Positions 1 to 13,285 are shown, counted from the stretch's first letter. The stretch: DNA of 64,000 bases from Trema orientale (GCA_002914845.1 JXTC01000064.1:439586-503585), one strand, 5' to 3'. Notes: generated by a model not told the origin, from the letters alone. Numbers and translations are program-made.

Positions 1-96
1 TTAAATAACGATTGAATTCAAAGCCTTCCGTGTCTATGAGGTTTTTCCTTGTAGGCATGTGGCGGTTGCCATGCCCTTGGTCTTGGGGCGTGACAC

Positions 97-452
97 GTTC
101 TGCATAGTGAATTATGGGAATTAGAAAATATATTAAATTTTTTGTACCATTTTTGTTGAGCTATCATGATTTGCCACCTCTAGAAAAGCGTTGTTTCTCA
201 TTTTGCTCAATTTTCCCGAAAGATCATGAAATTGAGGTGCCTAGTTTGATTCGGCTATGGATGTCGCAAGGCTATTTAAATCAAAATAAAAATCTAGAAA
301 ATGAAGGGCAAGATTGCTTTGAAAATTTAGCAATGGGATCCTTCTTTCAAGATTTTGAGAAAGATGACGATGGGAATATTATGATACAAAATGAAGAAAA
401 AAGAGTAATTAGGATACAAAAATATCATTTTGAGATGATTACAATAGTGTAA
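97..452 (+). pseudogene. CNL resistance-gene fragment (ARC2 region)
   Basis: This is a short piece of a CC-NB-LRR gene covering only the part of NB-ARC between the GLPL and MHD motifs. Residues read from 114 include LLSYHDLPPLEKRC, a CSIFPKDHEIE block (RNBS-D) and LWMSQGYL, followed by FENLAMGSFFQDFEKD. It matches the pseudogene at 56732-58720 almost word for word from its LHSELWEL segment onward, so both belong to one subfamily. The LHSELWEL part at 97-123 is in a different frame from the rest, which shows a frameshift. Similarity ends just before the MHD motif, and no P-loop, coiled coil or LRR is present. It is a dead fragment, not a short gene. Confidence 0.85.
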
Positions 453-527
453 TTGTGGAAATATTTAGTTGAAATTGATATTTAATAGTGTATTTGTAGA
501 ATTATTTAGTTGAAATTGGTATTTTTA
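446..527. repeat. Tandem duplication, about 41 bp x 2
   Basis: Two adjacent copies share the core atttagttgaaattg and begin with agtgta. They lie directly after the CNL fragment and are non-coding. Confidence 0.6.
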
Positions 528-2239
528 TAAAAATATTACACGATGCATTATTTTTGTAATTCTTATTTTTAAAGTGATATTTGTATAAAAATAATTCACA
601 TATGGTTATTTTTATAATCCAGGACCAATAGATTACACAAGGCCCATTTGCTTTATAATTGATCAGTCTTCTCCTCCCTTCGTACACCTGTGAACATTAA
701 TAAAGGAAAAAGAGATGAAACTTTTATAAAGAAAATAAAGATGAGCAGCATTTGTGCATATGTGTGTGCATCAAAGGAGTATTAATAAAAAAACATTGAA
801 AAGGTGAGTAGCATGTGATGGTGGAGGCTTGAAACAATAAAAAATGGTAAAAGCAAAGCATTGTTAGAACGTGATGGCAACATTGATAGATCGATTGATT
901 GAATAAGAAAGAAAAGAAAAGATGAGCATGATTTGTCATAGTGTGTACATGTGTGGAGCATTAAAAATAATTAAAGGAGATCAGTAGCATTCATGTGTAT
1001 GCGCAGGAAGGTGGGTAAATCAATAAAGAAACAAAATGTTAGTTGCAATTGGAGAAGAAGCAATTCTCGGAGGGTCTCAAAACTCTATAAATAGAGTTTC
1101 ATTCTCTTCGTAATGCACACTACGGGAGATTGCTCAACCACATTATTTTGCCCTTTTCATTCTCTCAATTTTTTCTAGATCTTTTAGAGAATGAATTTCT
1201 ACTCTGAGTAGTTCTTTTTGGCAAAGATTGAGAGCAGAGTAATATTGTGTAGCTAGTTTATGTTTTTGCTCTGGATTTATGCAAATGTAGTTTAAAGTTT
1301 ATAATTTTATTTTGTAAAAGCTCTTATATTTTTTGATTTACGATATTTAATGATTTTATTTACATTCTCATATAAGTTCAGTCAATCTTTTTTTATGTGG
1401 TGATTAATGTTAAATATAATTATTTCTGGTAAAATTCTAAACTAAAGGTTCATCTTCTACTGTGTTATTATCTCCTAGATATATCGTCGATTTTAGGTAA
1501 CTTTTATGATAGAATTTACATGCTAATTATATATAAACTGATTGAGTTTTACAAGATAAGTACGTGTGTAGTTAAAGAGAGCTTTAATATAGTATTTTCC
1601 GGTTGCATGATTGGGATATGAATTATGTAACTAAGGTATAGTATAAATCGAAGTAGGATTTAACTAGTGAAGCAATAATGTGATCCTTGTATGTCTTGTC
1701 ATTTTCTCATTATTGTTTTCTCTACAATTTTATGATATTGTTTTTGTCTTGAAATAATTCAAAATTTCATTATAATTTCATTTTTTTTGTGTTTACTTTT
1801 ACGTAACATTTTCTTTATAATTTTGGTTACTTATTTATTTGTTTTTTGCCTCATTGTGAGATCGACATCTCAAACTTGCTGCAACTACTCAAGTACAACT
1901 TGAGCATCAATGAAAGAGATAGAGAGAGAGAAGAAAGAGATAGAAAGAGAATGTACCAAGGAAATAAAACAAAAAATAACCTAATAAATGAGAGCAAAAT
2001 TAAAAATTAAAATTATATCAACTGACAGTTTTTTAAAAATTGAATATTTCCCTATAAAATTTAAAATAGGGATATCCACCTTAAAGTATTTAAATAAAAT
2101 GGACATTTAGCTAGTTTTCAAAGCGTATTTTGTATTGTATCGTATTAATCTATGTGCTTAGACACCAATCTATTTGTGCTTGATTCATGAAATTGGTAAA
2201 TGTTAGCAATTTTAGTATTATTTTATGGATAGAAATCAT
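528..2239. other. Gene-free AT-rich stretch
   Basis: No coding signal is seen. A degenerate duplication pairs about 731-830 with about 907-1005; both start aagatgagca and contain agtagcat. A TATA-like tctataaatagag at about 1084-1096 is followed by a T/C-rich leader-like stretch, as in LTR promoters, but no TG...CA ends or target-site duplication could be fixed. A short GA-rich run lies at 1915-1950. Confidence 0.5.
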
Positions 2240-3890
2240 AGTCCCCTATTTATGTCCCGTTCTCTGTCTCCCTAATTAAAAATTCCCGCGTCACCAAAAC
2301 TTTGACACCTGAAAACTTAAATGTCATTTACTGTCGATTAAATATGACTAATAAATATTCAGAAATCCAAGATCCTTCCAAATGCGTCGAAGTTTGAATC
2401 TCTGTTCTGTACATGAGTCATGGGGAGAGCTAAGAGCCAAAATGGTTTCTGTCGAAGATATTACGGTAGTGGGTCAGCCTTCTACGGACTGGTGCTTGAT
2501 ACATCATATGAAACTAGAGGAACATGTCCTATTTATGAAAGCAAGGAGTTGTTTTTTTTTTTTTTTTTCCTTTTTTTCTTTTTTTTTGCTCCTAATGATT
2601 TTTGTGGCTCATCCGGAAGGAGGAGGTTGCTTTTGGGCCAAGTGGAGAAAGAGAAGAAGAAGCAAATGTAAGTTGTAATTGCTATTTGCATTGAAAGAAA
2701 GTGAAAAAAGACAACAAATAACGCGTTGAAGCTAATGAAAATATGCACAATACAGTTATTGAATTTCATTTCGTGTCTTTTGATTTTGACTGGGATGACC
2801 AGTAAACTTTTTGTTTGGGAAAGATGTGATTAGTATCAGTTAATTAAGATTTAAGGGGAAAAAAAACAACAAATTACATTCACAGTCCTCGAAATACTTA
2901 TATATATATGTCTGGAATCCGGATTTTTAGAGAAAAAAAGAAAATTTTAAGGAATTCATTTTGTATTGTTTAGATTCAAAGAAAAAATAATACGAAATTT
3001 TTTCAAGAAAAGTGAAAATTAGATTTAATATCAATTTTCAGTACATATTTTGACAATTAATTAAGAAAGCCAAAAGTTTTAAATTAAAGTGTCATAAAAT
3101 GTTAGGAAAATATTTTCCTATTTTTTTTCTTTGACTTCTCCTCACAATTTTTTTTTTTTAAAAATCCAGAAATCCAGGTTCATGGAGGAAAAAAATGTCA
3201 AACTCAAAATCATTACCTCTACAAAAATAGATCTGGATCCCATAATTTGCTAAATTATGTCTTTTTTCCCCCTCAATTGCTTGGATAGCGAATATTTTGC
3301 GTTTCAAATAATAAGCTCCATCAATATGTGGTTTTCTCTCAATCTTCCAATTTTAATATGATTTTACAACCTTCATGCAAAAATGGAGTAAGATTCAATT
3401 GGGGTTTTAATACTTCGATTTGAATATCTAGATACAATACATATATATATATATATAAAAACTTAACCATTGTTCATTTCTTCGTGGTATTGAAATATCT
3501 TGTGGTTTTCTTTTGTGATACTGGGAAAATAATTGGTAAATTAAACAAGATCAATATCTATCAAACAAAACAAAAAATGAACGGAAAAACGTCTCATTGA
3601 CATTGTTTTCATAAAAGTAAAGGGTTTCAGGAGATTTATTCTGATGAAGACGAAGATGAAGATGAAGATGAAGAATATAATAGGAGTTAAAGAGCAAAAA
3701 GGAAGAAATCTTGACTCTCTGTGTCTCACTCTATCATCTGAAAATATTTTACCCAAAAAAAGGGGAAAAATGAAGGGGAACAATAAGTTAAAGTACAACG
3801 TTTACCTATCCGTTAGTTGTGAGGTGTGATTTTTAATGAGGTGACAACTTTTAATTCGTGGCACAGGAAATGAGACATAGGGAGGAGACA
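2240..3890. repeat. Possible non-autonomous element with degenerate TIRs
   Basis: The sequence at 2240-2300 (ccctatttatgtcccgttc, then aattaaaaat and cacc) resembles the reverse complement of about 3830-3890 (ccctatgtctcatttcctg, then aattaaaagt and cacc). Between them lie poly-T at 2551-2587, a TA-rich SSR at 3441-3456 and a GAAGAT/GATGAA run at 3645-3672. No coding region is credible. The pairing is weak and no target-site duplication was found. Confidence 0.3.
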
Positions 3891-3942
3891 TGTGATTTAA
3901 TTCCCGTTTTCTTAACTTGTTTCTTCTCCAAATTATTCAAAT

Positions 3943-5531
3943 TAGAGATGTCAATGTAAGCCGGCTCACATTTCGAAGAAAAAGTACGATACCGATTTGG
4001 TCCAGACCTGTATATCTAAAAAAAAAGAAATAAAAAAAGAGTAAATAACTAGCGATAGCGGCAAGGATAAGAAGATTATATTAATATCAGAATAAGAAAA
4101 TATGATTTTTGATTTTTTCGATTAGTATCGAATATTTATGGAGAAGAACAAATGGTTTATCATTTCATGGCGGATAAATTATTGGGCCAAGCTGGATTTG
4201 AACCAGCGTAGACATATTGATACATATAGTAGGGGCCAGGCTGGGCTTTAATCATAGGTCCACAGGTCCGGCTCGGCACAGTCCACATTTTTATCGGCCC
4301 ACATTTAGTCATTCTATAAATAATGTTAAATATATTTCTTAATTAAAATTTTAAAAATTTTTAGTTAAATATTTTCATTTATATGCTTTTAATATTATTT
4401 ATTTACTTATTTTTATTTATTTTCAATTTATTCAAAATTTTAAAAGAATATGAATGGGTTTTAAGCTCATATTTGATATTTTAAAGCGTAGAATAACAAT
4501 AAAATTAGACCTACATTGTGGCCCATATTCAGTCCCCATAGGCACAATCCACTTAGGCACGGCCTACTTAGGCCCGCATAAAATATAGACTGGGCCTGTG
4601 GGTCGTGCCGGAACCCTTAATAAGAATACAAGATAGGTCGGCCCGGCCCATATTTTAGGCGGGCCGAGCTTAGGCATGACACAAAGCCCATATTGGGCTG
4701 GATAGTAAAAAAATATATCGGATAGTAAAAAGAAAAACAACTCATAACTTTTAGCTTTTTAGCAAAAGAAAAAGAAAAAGAAATCATGCCTCTTCATTAA
4801 ATATTGAATAAAATATTCTATTTATGTTTTTTTTTTTTAATAAAATCTTACTGGATTCACATATATAGTCAAAATTAGAGTTTAAAATTCTTGCAAAAAT
4901 ATCTTTATTCTTTAAAATTGTCGATTGACATTCATAGAAATAGCCAGAAAATAACTAGCTAGACCAAAAAATAACATGTAATTTCTCGGGAAATAAACTG
5001 TAACAACCTTCAAACACACAAATTTTTTTTTTTGAATTTTGTTATCTGATTGTAAATGTTAAAACTATTTGATATCAACAATTTTAATTATATATGTGGA
5101 TTCGGTGAGATTCGACAGAAAAATACAAATAAAAAGTTTTATTTAAAATTGGTGGAAAAGTGTTGATTTTTTTGCTATAAACCTAAAAATCATGGGTGTT
5201 TTTTTAATAAAAAAATTATTTAACACAATAAACTAAAATTTTTTTTTAAAAAAACATTAAAGAAAAAAAAACTCAAGAAATATTTGCATATCACATTTGA
5301 TTATAAATTAAGTGTCTCCTAATTTGGTTGTCATTTGTATATTAAAAAAATAATTTATACATGCACGTATGCTGTGCATAACTTATGAGTCTTACTTAGC
5401 CTACATAAATAATTAAACTGTGACTAGCATGGCTCACATTTTGACGTTTCGTGCAGTACCTAAATCATGTTATATATGCCACGCCGTGCCACCGACACTA
5501 ATAGGCCGGCATGTTCCTATTGACAATTCTA
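3943..5531. mobile_element. Non-autonomous hAT-like transposon
   Basis: The left end tagagatgtcaat and the reverse complement of the right end (tagaattgtcaat) form short hAT-style TIRs. The flanking 8-mers attcaaat (3935-3942) and gttggaat (5532-5539) agree at five of eight positions, an eroded target-site duplication. Inside, 4190-4700 is rich in ggccca/gggccg motifs that stand out from the AT-rich surroundings, as is common in subterminal regions of plant hAT elements. No transposase is present, so any movement would have needed an enzyme in trans. Confidence 0.65.
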
Positions 5532-5539
5532 GTTGGAAT

Positions 5540-5698
5540 GGATATAAATAAATTGCTTGCTGTTCAGTATTTGGTAGATATAGTGGTCCTCATATTTATA
5601 AAACGCATAATTATAAATACATCCTCGTGATTTTATAAAGTGTTTTATTTATTTATTTATTTTCAATTGACTTAATCAATGATCCGTGTGAACGTATC

Positions 5699-5733
<35 letters not shown>

Positions 5734-5790
5734 ATGTGCTTAGCAGAAAAGAAGCCGCCGTACGCGGATCATGTTAAGTTGTCTTTATTA
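5540..5790. repeat. Segment resembling the SEO upstream region, with (TA)n
   Basis: About 5575-5790 resembles 18035-18245, about 1.7-1.9 kb upstream of the SEO start. Shared blocks include tggtcctc, atgtgcttagc, agaagc and gatcatgtt. A (TA)n run lies at about 5700-5729. No gene is seen here. Confidence 0.5.
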
Positions 5791-5831
5791 ACGTTACTTC
5801 AGCCTAAATTAATTAAATTGTTTTCCCACTT

Positions 5832-6047
5832 TTTTTTTTTTTTTTTTTTGAAAAAAGTGGGACTTAACTAATGACCTCCACTTATTACAAATTAAAGAAA
5901 AATACTTACTACTATCCAAACCCCATCCCACCCTATTAGGGATAATAGGTTTTCACGCCTACCCCCAGTGTGACTCGAACCCAGGACCGATATTCCAAGT
6001 AGTGAGTGCTCTTACCACTTGAGCTAACCCACTTCGTCTAAACTTTA
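5832..6047 (-). mobile_element. tRNA-derived SINE
   Basis: Reading the minus strand, the head carries a pol III A box (tagctcaagtgg, 6026-6015) and a B box (ggttcgagtca, 5981-5971). A unique body follows and ends in an A-rich tail, seen as poly-T at 5832-5849 on +. A perfect 18-bp duplication (taaattgttttcccactt) flanks it at 5814-5831 and 6048-6065, as expected from LINE-mediated insertion. A second copy of the family lies at 40984-41139. Confidence 0.9.
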
Positions 6048-6327
6048 TAAATTGTTTTCCCACTTAGTCTAAACTTTTTTTTCTCATTATTTTAAGAGAC
6101 ACCTTTTTGGTTGTCCTCTTATTTTTCAGGACCATATATATAAAATCTAATAATCAAGAAACTTTAAAAATTCATACTTCTTTTATTACCCACTAACAAG
6201 AATAAATCATTTTTGAATTTTTTCCATAAGTTTTGATTAAAAGTAAAGTCTTATTAAGGGAGGGAAAAAAAAAAGAAAACGATACAAAGATTGCAACGAC
6301 ACCTTATCTCTTTTTTTGTTATATGAC

Positions 6328-6595
6328 CAAAATTTGGACCTAATTTAAGTAAATATCTATTTGTCAAATATTATAGCAAAATGTCCGGTATATATGTTTA
6401 TATATTAAGTGTAAAATTTTATATACCAAGTACAAAAAATTATATATCTAGTACATTTCAGTACAATAACTGAAATTGGTAGATAAACATATGTACCAAG
6501 AGTAAAAATATATATACCTGGATATTTAGCTATAAAATTTAAAAAATGGACATTTACTTAATCAAATTTAAAATATTGGTCATCCACCTAAATTT
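6328..6595. mobile_element. Small TIR element (MITE)
   Basis: The outer about 55 bp form an imperfect inverted repeat: aagtaaatatctatttgtc with tatagcaaaatgtcc on the left, against aagtaaatgtccatttttt with tatagctaaatatcc on the right when reversed. A diverged copy sits at about 25320-25560 inside another element. It is non-coding and the superfamily is unknown. Confidence 0.6.
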
Positions 6596-7634
6596 TTTTT
6601 TTATTTTATTATTTTTTTTTTGTTTTTTTTTTTTTGTAAACTTTTGTTTTTCACTAGAAAGGACTCCTTTTCTTAAGTGATGATTTATTATTGCTTTTCG
6701 AGAAATAACGTTTAAGAGCTAAGAGTTGATCCTTTCCCAACTGAAAAAGAAAACAATCAACACTATCTTAAAATGAACGAAAAAAGAAAAAAACTCATTT
6801 TTTACAATAAAAACTTTTGAATACATTATTTTTTCATTCATGACTATAAGATTCAATTGTAAAACACTTTAATTTCTCAAGGTTTACCACAATGATTTAG
6901 GAAGATTGTATTGAATATGTTTAAGAGGCAATGAGAAATAATGAGATCTATTATTTAATTCTACTTCGGTACATATATGTAATTTTATGTCAGAATACTT
7001 TTAAAAGAAATAAATAAATAAAATAAGGGTAGAGTGAGAAAAAAAGAGGAATGACAATAGAGCCACCCATAAATAAATGAGAAAACTTATAAAACTTATG
7101 AGACCGATAATTGTACAATGTACTTCTTTAACAAATGGGAAAAATGATTCGTTTCCTGTATTTAAACTAAAAGATCTGGGAGCAAATCTATGGTGCTAGA
7201 GATATCTGTAATGGCTAATCTAAAGTTATATTAGTAATAGTTAATGACTTCTACAAATTAGTTGTTCACAGAACCATATAGCAATTAGAGAAGAGAATTT
7301 AAAAAGAAAAAAGAAAATTCTGAACAACAACATAAAAAAATAAAACCATTGTAAGTTTGTTTGGATTGCTTTCATAATTTTGAATTTTGTGCTTTTATAG
7401 ACAAAAACCAGAAAAATATATAAATATTACCAAGTTATGGGCCAAACACAGGTCTGGCTCTAGAGTAGTACTGGAGGCAGCCAATATAAGTTGAATTATT
7501 ATTTATCATCAAAATATTAACGATATATAATAAGAATGATAACTATATTATGTAGATCAAAGTTTTAAACAGACTCCATTTTAATTGAGATGCAAACAAT
7601 AAAATGAAAGTCCTATCATTTAAAAGAGTGTGAC
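6596..7634. other. Gene-free AT-rich stretch
   Basis: Poly-T runs occur at 6590-6640 and the rest is unremarkable AT-rich DNA. The phrase caggtctggctctag near 7449 resembles ends of some plant hAT MITEs, but no partner was found. Confidence 0.4.
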
Positions 7635-9864
7635 TATAAAAATCTAGATTTTAAGAGATTAATTTGAGAATTTGACCTATTTTTGGATTAAATACTAAAG
7701 GAGTTTATTTGCGAAAGTTTTTAAAAATAGGGACTAAAATGCAAATATTCGGAGGACTAAATTGAAAAGATTTCAAAAACAGGAGACTATTTTGTAATTT
7801 TGAGAAAAATTGCACAGCACCATGCAAGGTCATGTGGTCTCCTCTTTTTCTTCTCCTCTCTCTCTCTCTCTTCCTCCCATGACTTCTCTTTCTTCCTCTC
7901 TCTCTTCCTCCCATGACTTCTCTCTCTTCCTCTCTCTCTCTCTCTCTCTACCTTTCTCAGCTGAAGGAGCACCGAAGGAAACGAGCAGCAATCCACGCCC
8001 CTTTAGCTGCCATCCACTCACACCGACTCCCGATGGACCTTCGCCGCACTGCCAGGAAGACCGCTCTGCAGGTCTCGCGCCGCCAAGAGCCTCCGTTCAT
8101 CGGAAATGTCGTTTTCAACCCGCGAGTTTTTTGAAATTTCAGCGTCGTTTCATACCACTTCAAATCGCGTTATTGGGTTCGTTGGGTTCATATCATTGAG
8201 AGGAATCTCTAGGTATCTATTTCGTGACTTCATTTTGTCCGAATCAAAAGTTGCCACCATTGAGTAGTTTGAGTTTTGAGATTTAAGATTTAACTTTTTG
8301 ATCGAACCGTTGGATTGTGTCTTTGATATCATTTTTGGAATATACTCGTGAAATGGAGAAGTTTAACAAAAATATTGACTACGCTTGGTGACCGATACGA
8401 AAAATGAAATCGGACGGCTAAGATTTACCTCGTTTGCATGCCACAGGTCTAATTTCAGTCCGGACCCAAATTAGACGAATTATATATCTAATATTGCTAT
8501 TTTAGGTGCTAGAAATTCAGTAAAGAGATCTGTTTGTTGATTTAAAGCTTCGTTAAAAGGTTGGTTTTTAACAAGAGTGCGACTGAGTGCTTGGAATTGG
8601 TTCCTGACCCTCTGAACGATTGTCCAACGACACCTTGAGGCTCCAATAGCACAGTATCGCTATTCTAGTAAGGTAGGGATTTGGTTACCTCTATTTTATA
8701 TCATTTTTGAATAAAACTTACTTTATGCAACATATGATGACAAACGTGATTTTAGAACTTTTTTGGATATCTGTGATTGAATTAGATTGTATGATATATA
8801 TTGTATTGCTCTGAGACTTTTCTTAGTGCAGGTTATTTTGGGATATCAAAATAGGGCCGTTATGCTACCCGTTTTTCTATAAAACTTAGCATGCCTATTT
8901 TATTGAAGAACTAGAACATGATTATTTTCACACTTCAGTTCCGTATTATACATGTCATAGGATCATACATGAGCACCGTGTTAGCATCGTGGGCTTACAG
9001 TGTGGCGTTAGGTAGCCCACTATAGGTATAGAGTCCATAAACCCGTGCAGAATTTGTTTTCTCTGATTATCTCCCTATCTGGCAGGTGTAGGCAATACAG
9101 TTGGCTCTTTAGGTTTGGTAGGCGATACATGGGTATCTCCACCGGGTATATGCTTAGGTGTCAGGCAGGTTGCTTGGACTTAGTGCCATTATCCTGGGTT
9201 TCCATTGATAAGAGGATGTGAGCTTATGGGTATGGGTTGATTTGTGTCATGTGCTTATGAGTTGAATGGTTTCGATTAATATTGTTTTATACATACATAT
9301 AGATTGCCAGTCTTGGACTATTATATATGTATGTTTTGGATTAAACTAACAATGCAAGAACTTTTCAATCACTAAAAAATATTTTCAAACGAGGCAACTA
9401 CTTTCCTACTAGATATTTTATACCCATTCCTTAGGTGGTGTTCAGTACAACTTGGGTGATTACAAAGCTATCTTTCACTGTAGTTCGTTGTATTGGTAAT
9501 GATAGAAACTTGGAGTTGTTGTGGTATTTGGATTGTTCGGATTTTGATTTAGTATTGAACCAGGATTACTACTTTCTATTATATATGTGAACTTATGTAT
9601 GCCATTTTAGTATTTGATACTTGTTGTGGATGATGATGATGCTTGAATTTTAATTTGAATTATATTTTTTCTCGGTCATTATTCGATCTATATTTAATGA
9701 TATGTACGAACTGTGAAAGAGGTTTACTGGATGAGATTTCAAATATTTTATTTAAATAGACTGTTTATAAAATTGAAAATTTTAAGATATTTTAAAAATA
9801 AATCAAGAAATTTCTCATATTAGTGAAATTTCCCTGCCACTAGCTCGGGTTTTAGGTCGTGACA
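7635..9864 (+). mobile_element. Solo LTR, family A copy 1 (probable Ty3/gypsy)
   Basis: The segment is flanked by a perfect 5-bp duplication gtgac (7630-7634 and 9865-9869). It starts tataaaaatc (probably mutated from tgtaaaatc, seen in the copy at 10992-16737) and ends gtcgtgaca. Its 2230 bp matches the 2226 bp of the copy at 26030-30832 once that copy's insertion is removed. It holds no internal retroelement coding, primer-binding site or second LTR, so it looks like a solo LTR left by recombination. The CT-rich stretch at 7850-7960 carries a direct repeat around tcctcccatgacttctct. Small open frames here are low-complexity artefacts. Confidence 0.75.
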
Positions 9865-9913
9865 GTGACTTTTTAAAGGAGCTTCTTTGTTTGGACATGA
9901 GTGTAAAAATTTT

Positions 9914-10470
9914 GGAAAATTAAGTGAAATACACTCCTTCTATAGTCAATTTTAGGAACTACACTCCTCCTAATAGTTTTTAGGAAACTACGTCCCTTTA
10001 AAAAAAAAATAGATACAAAAAAACTAATATACCCTTAAGTCGAAAGTATTAGACATGGTATCGAGTGCTAGATAAATGTGTCTAGTAACTTGACCCCAAA
10101 AAAATGTTAAATGTTGAGCACTAGACGGGGTGTCAGGAATGCTTGACATGAGTTTCGAGTGGTACTAGACAAGATATGTAGTAACTCGATCTCTATGTCT
10201 AGCTAAATTTGGATCCCTATTTGAATGTTATGCGTCAGACATGGTGTCAGAAGCGCTAGACATGAGTATCGAGAGCCGCTAGACAAAGTGTCTAGCAATT
10301 CGACCTCCCCTGTCTAGTCGGATTGTGGACCTTTGATAAGATAACTACTTGAGCCATTTTTATATTTAAAATAATTTAAAACTTAAAAAGATGTATTCAC
10401 CTAAAAATTATTAAGAGGGGTATATATCCTAAAATACATTATGACAAATATGTATTTTGCAAAGAATCTC
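9914..10470. mobile_element. CTAGAC-rich TIR element, copy a
   Basis: The element has imperfect TIRs of about 90 bp: ggaaaattaagtgaaatac on the left, and gagattctttgcaaaatac on the right when reversed, both leading into ttttaggNNNtacNcc and aatagttttta/aataattttta blocks. Flanking 9-mers aaaaatttt (9905-9913) and gaaaattta (10471-10479) agree at seven of nine positions, a Mutator-like duplication length. The interior repeats short variants of ctagacatgagtntcgag many times. It is non-coding. Copies b and c follow at 10778-17059 and 17195-17697. Confidence 0.75.
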
Positions 10471-10777
10471 GAAAATTTAACACATATATATATATATAAC
10501 TAAAGTGTTTGACACTTTTTTGAGTCAAAAAAAATAGTATAGTTTAACTTGAACTAATTATGACTTAATATTACTTTTAATCTAAAGAATACTATTATGA
10601 CTAAATGTTCAATTATTTATTTTCTTTCAAGTGACTGAGATGTATGGTGCACGAATTGATTTTGGGAAATTTGGAACGAAAACAAGGTAAAAATAAAATA
10701 GAAAATTTTGGATTCAACCTGCAGATTTCAAAATTGATTTCAAAATTGAAAAAACACTATAGTTGTGACCATGCATG
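10471..10777. other. Short spacer between repeats
   Basis: AT-rich with a (TA)n run near 10484-10498. A 65-codon open frame from 10644 runs into the neighbouring element and has no recognisable similarity. Confidence 0.4.
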
Positions 10778-12825
10778 GGAGTTCTTTGTAAAATACACAT
10801 TTGTTACAGTGTATTTTAGGAAATATATCCCCTTTCAATAATTTTTTGGTGAATACATCTTATTAAGTTTTAAACTATTTTAAATACAAAAATGCCCCTA
10901 GCACTTCTCTTATCAAAGGTCCACATTCTGACTAGACAGAGGAGCTCGAGTTGTTAGACACCTTGTCTAGTACCTCTCGACACTCGTATCTTGTTACGAC
11001 CGAAAAATTAAACCAAAGTCGTGACTTTTAGTAATTTTAAATAAAAATATAAATGGGTAGTGAGTTTGCAAAATTCAAAACAAACTAAATACTTAGATTT
11101 TATATTTTAGTCCGCAAATCATTACAATTTTGATATCCAAGGAAATCTTTCGTTAACTTCGTTTAGTCAAGGAAGATATCTATTAAAGTTTAAGAAAAAT
11201 TGAGTTATTTTGGATAAAAACTTAGCTTGATAAAACATTAATTTTTGTTAAAATGAATTTCGTGAATTCTTTGAACTCGTATGCTCAAAGTAGTTTACCA
11301 GAAATCAATCATAATTCTAAGTATTTAAGATTTTGAAAGTATGCTCCTAAGAAACTATAATATCCTATTATACACTAAGTCCTTAAATAGTATTAAAATC
11401 ACCCTCATACATTTACCTAGTAGATTTAGCAAACTTGACTAAATTATTAGATATGAAGAAGGAATAGGACAAAGTATAGGTACCAATCAAGGGAGAGAAA
11501 TAGAACCACGAACACGAGTCGAATGACTTACCTAGCCATTAAAATAACTATCTGTTTAGTCAAACACCTGAAAGGAGAAGAAAGTAAAGGGGTAAGTATA
11601 AAATACGTAGTAGGTTACCTAATTATTTTTTTAGAAAAATCTTTTTGTTCTTAAAATATTTGCATGATTAGTTATTCTGAAAAATAGTTTGCAAAACATG
11701 TGTATATTCCAAACCAATTACGCATTAGAATCATAATTGAAAATTCACGATCAAAACTGTGATCAAAGAGTCATAATCAAATTTATACTCAAACCATAAT
11801 CTGAAACATAGTCAAAAACCATAGTCAAAAGCCATAATCAAACCATAGAGGAAAAATCATAGTACACATAACATAAATTAACCCATCCTATAAGCTCTCG
11901 TACTCTCAACATGAAACCAGAGTGACTCTACTATGCATACTAAGTACTCTCTACCTGATACTGATCCCAGAATACCAAAGGGACACTCATATGTCTTTCT
12001 TGCTAAACAGAGGGACAGCGAATGCCTATACTTACCGAGTCGGGGTAATCAGAAAAATAAAATCCTGTATGGGTTTACAAACTCTCACCGAGGATGGGTG
12101 TACTAGCCGCTCACTAAATACCGTGATGGCTAAGACGAATATCATGTGTGATCCTATGGTATATGCAATATTAAGGGTTGTACAAATAATCATGCAGTAC
12201 TGTTAGACCTGTCAATTTTAACCATGCCCAATGAGTCAGCCTGTTCATTAAGGAACCCGAACTGAGCCCAGCCCCTGGGTCAGCGCCGTGCTAGGCTGGG
12301 CTTGGGATTCCCTGCCCAACCAGGTTTTTTTCTTCTTCCTTTTTTTGGGCCTCGAATCATCTGGGCCCTTAATGTTTTTTTCCCCTTTTTTTTTTTGTCT
12401 GGACCCTTTTTTAACTAAAATTCCAACAGTAATAGACAATACCATTGGGCCCAATGGTACTATTATCGTTGGGTCTTTTAATTTTTTGTTTTAAAGTTTA
12501 AATTATTTAAAAAAAAAATATTTTCTTATACTATAAAGACCTTAGACTCCTATATTTTTTCACACTTACAATTTTCAAATACTCTCTTATTCTCTCATTC
12601 CTTCTCTCTAATTATATTCTCAATTTTATCTGTTTCTCTTTTATCTAATTACTATTTACTAATTATAATAATTAGTAATTATTGTATCCGCAACTCATAA
12701 AAGATCATCTCAAGGTACAATTCAATTTATCACACTTATCTTTTTAATTTTATTAATTTGTATTATATTTAGTGATTTACTAGTATAATAGTTACTAGTT
12801 TGTAGAAATGTTTCTATAATACTCT

Positions 12826-13285
12826 GTTTTTAATTTCAATTAATTTGTAATTATTTACAATTAAGAAAGTAGTTCATGAGTTTGTAGTTTGTAGAAAGTT
12901 TATTAGAATATTATATTTTTAATTTCAATTAATTTCTAATTTGTAGTTGTTTACAATTAAGTTAATAGAAAGTTTATTAGAATATTATATTTTTAATTTC
13001 AATTAATTTGTAATTTATAGTTTTTTATAATTAAGTTAGTAGAAAATTTATTATAATATTATATTTTTAATTTCAATTAATTTATAATTTGTAGTTGTTT
13101 ACAATTAAGTTATTGGAAAGTTTATTATAATATTATTTTTTTAATTTCTATTAATTTGTAATTTGTAGTTGTTTACAAATAAGTTAGCATAAAGTTTATT
13201 ATAATATTATTTTTTAATTTCAATTAATTTGTAATTTGTAGTTGGTTGTTTATAATTGAGTTAGTATAAAGTTTAGTATTATATA
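12826..13285. repeat. Tandem array, about 74 bp x 6, inside the hAT element
   Basis: Six imperfect units each run ttttaatttcaattaattt, then a gtaatttgtagttgttta-type block, then taagttagt and aaagtttattataatatta. It lies in the 5' non-coding part of the transposon, upstream of the transposase relic. Confidence 0.75.

Noticed and set aside
8..96. Possible MULE transposase SWIM zinc-finger tail (FPCRHVAVAM) just before the CNL fragment
   Set aside because: Only the PCRHV signature is visible, the preceding cysteine pair is missing and the window begins here, so support is too thin.
1084..1300. LTR-like promoter (tctataaatagag and C/T-rich leader)
   Set aside because: No TG...CA borders, primer-binding site or paired LTR could be identified.
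7810..8199. A 129-codon open frame with serine/leucine-rich start
   Set aside because: It lies in the CT-repeat part of a solo LTR, and several overlapping frames are open on both strands because of low complexity.
11922..12206. A 94-codon open frame
   Set aside because: It is inside the solo LTR copy 3, in a segment that aligns with non-coding LTR sequence of the other copies.
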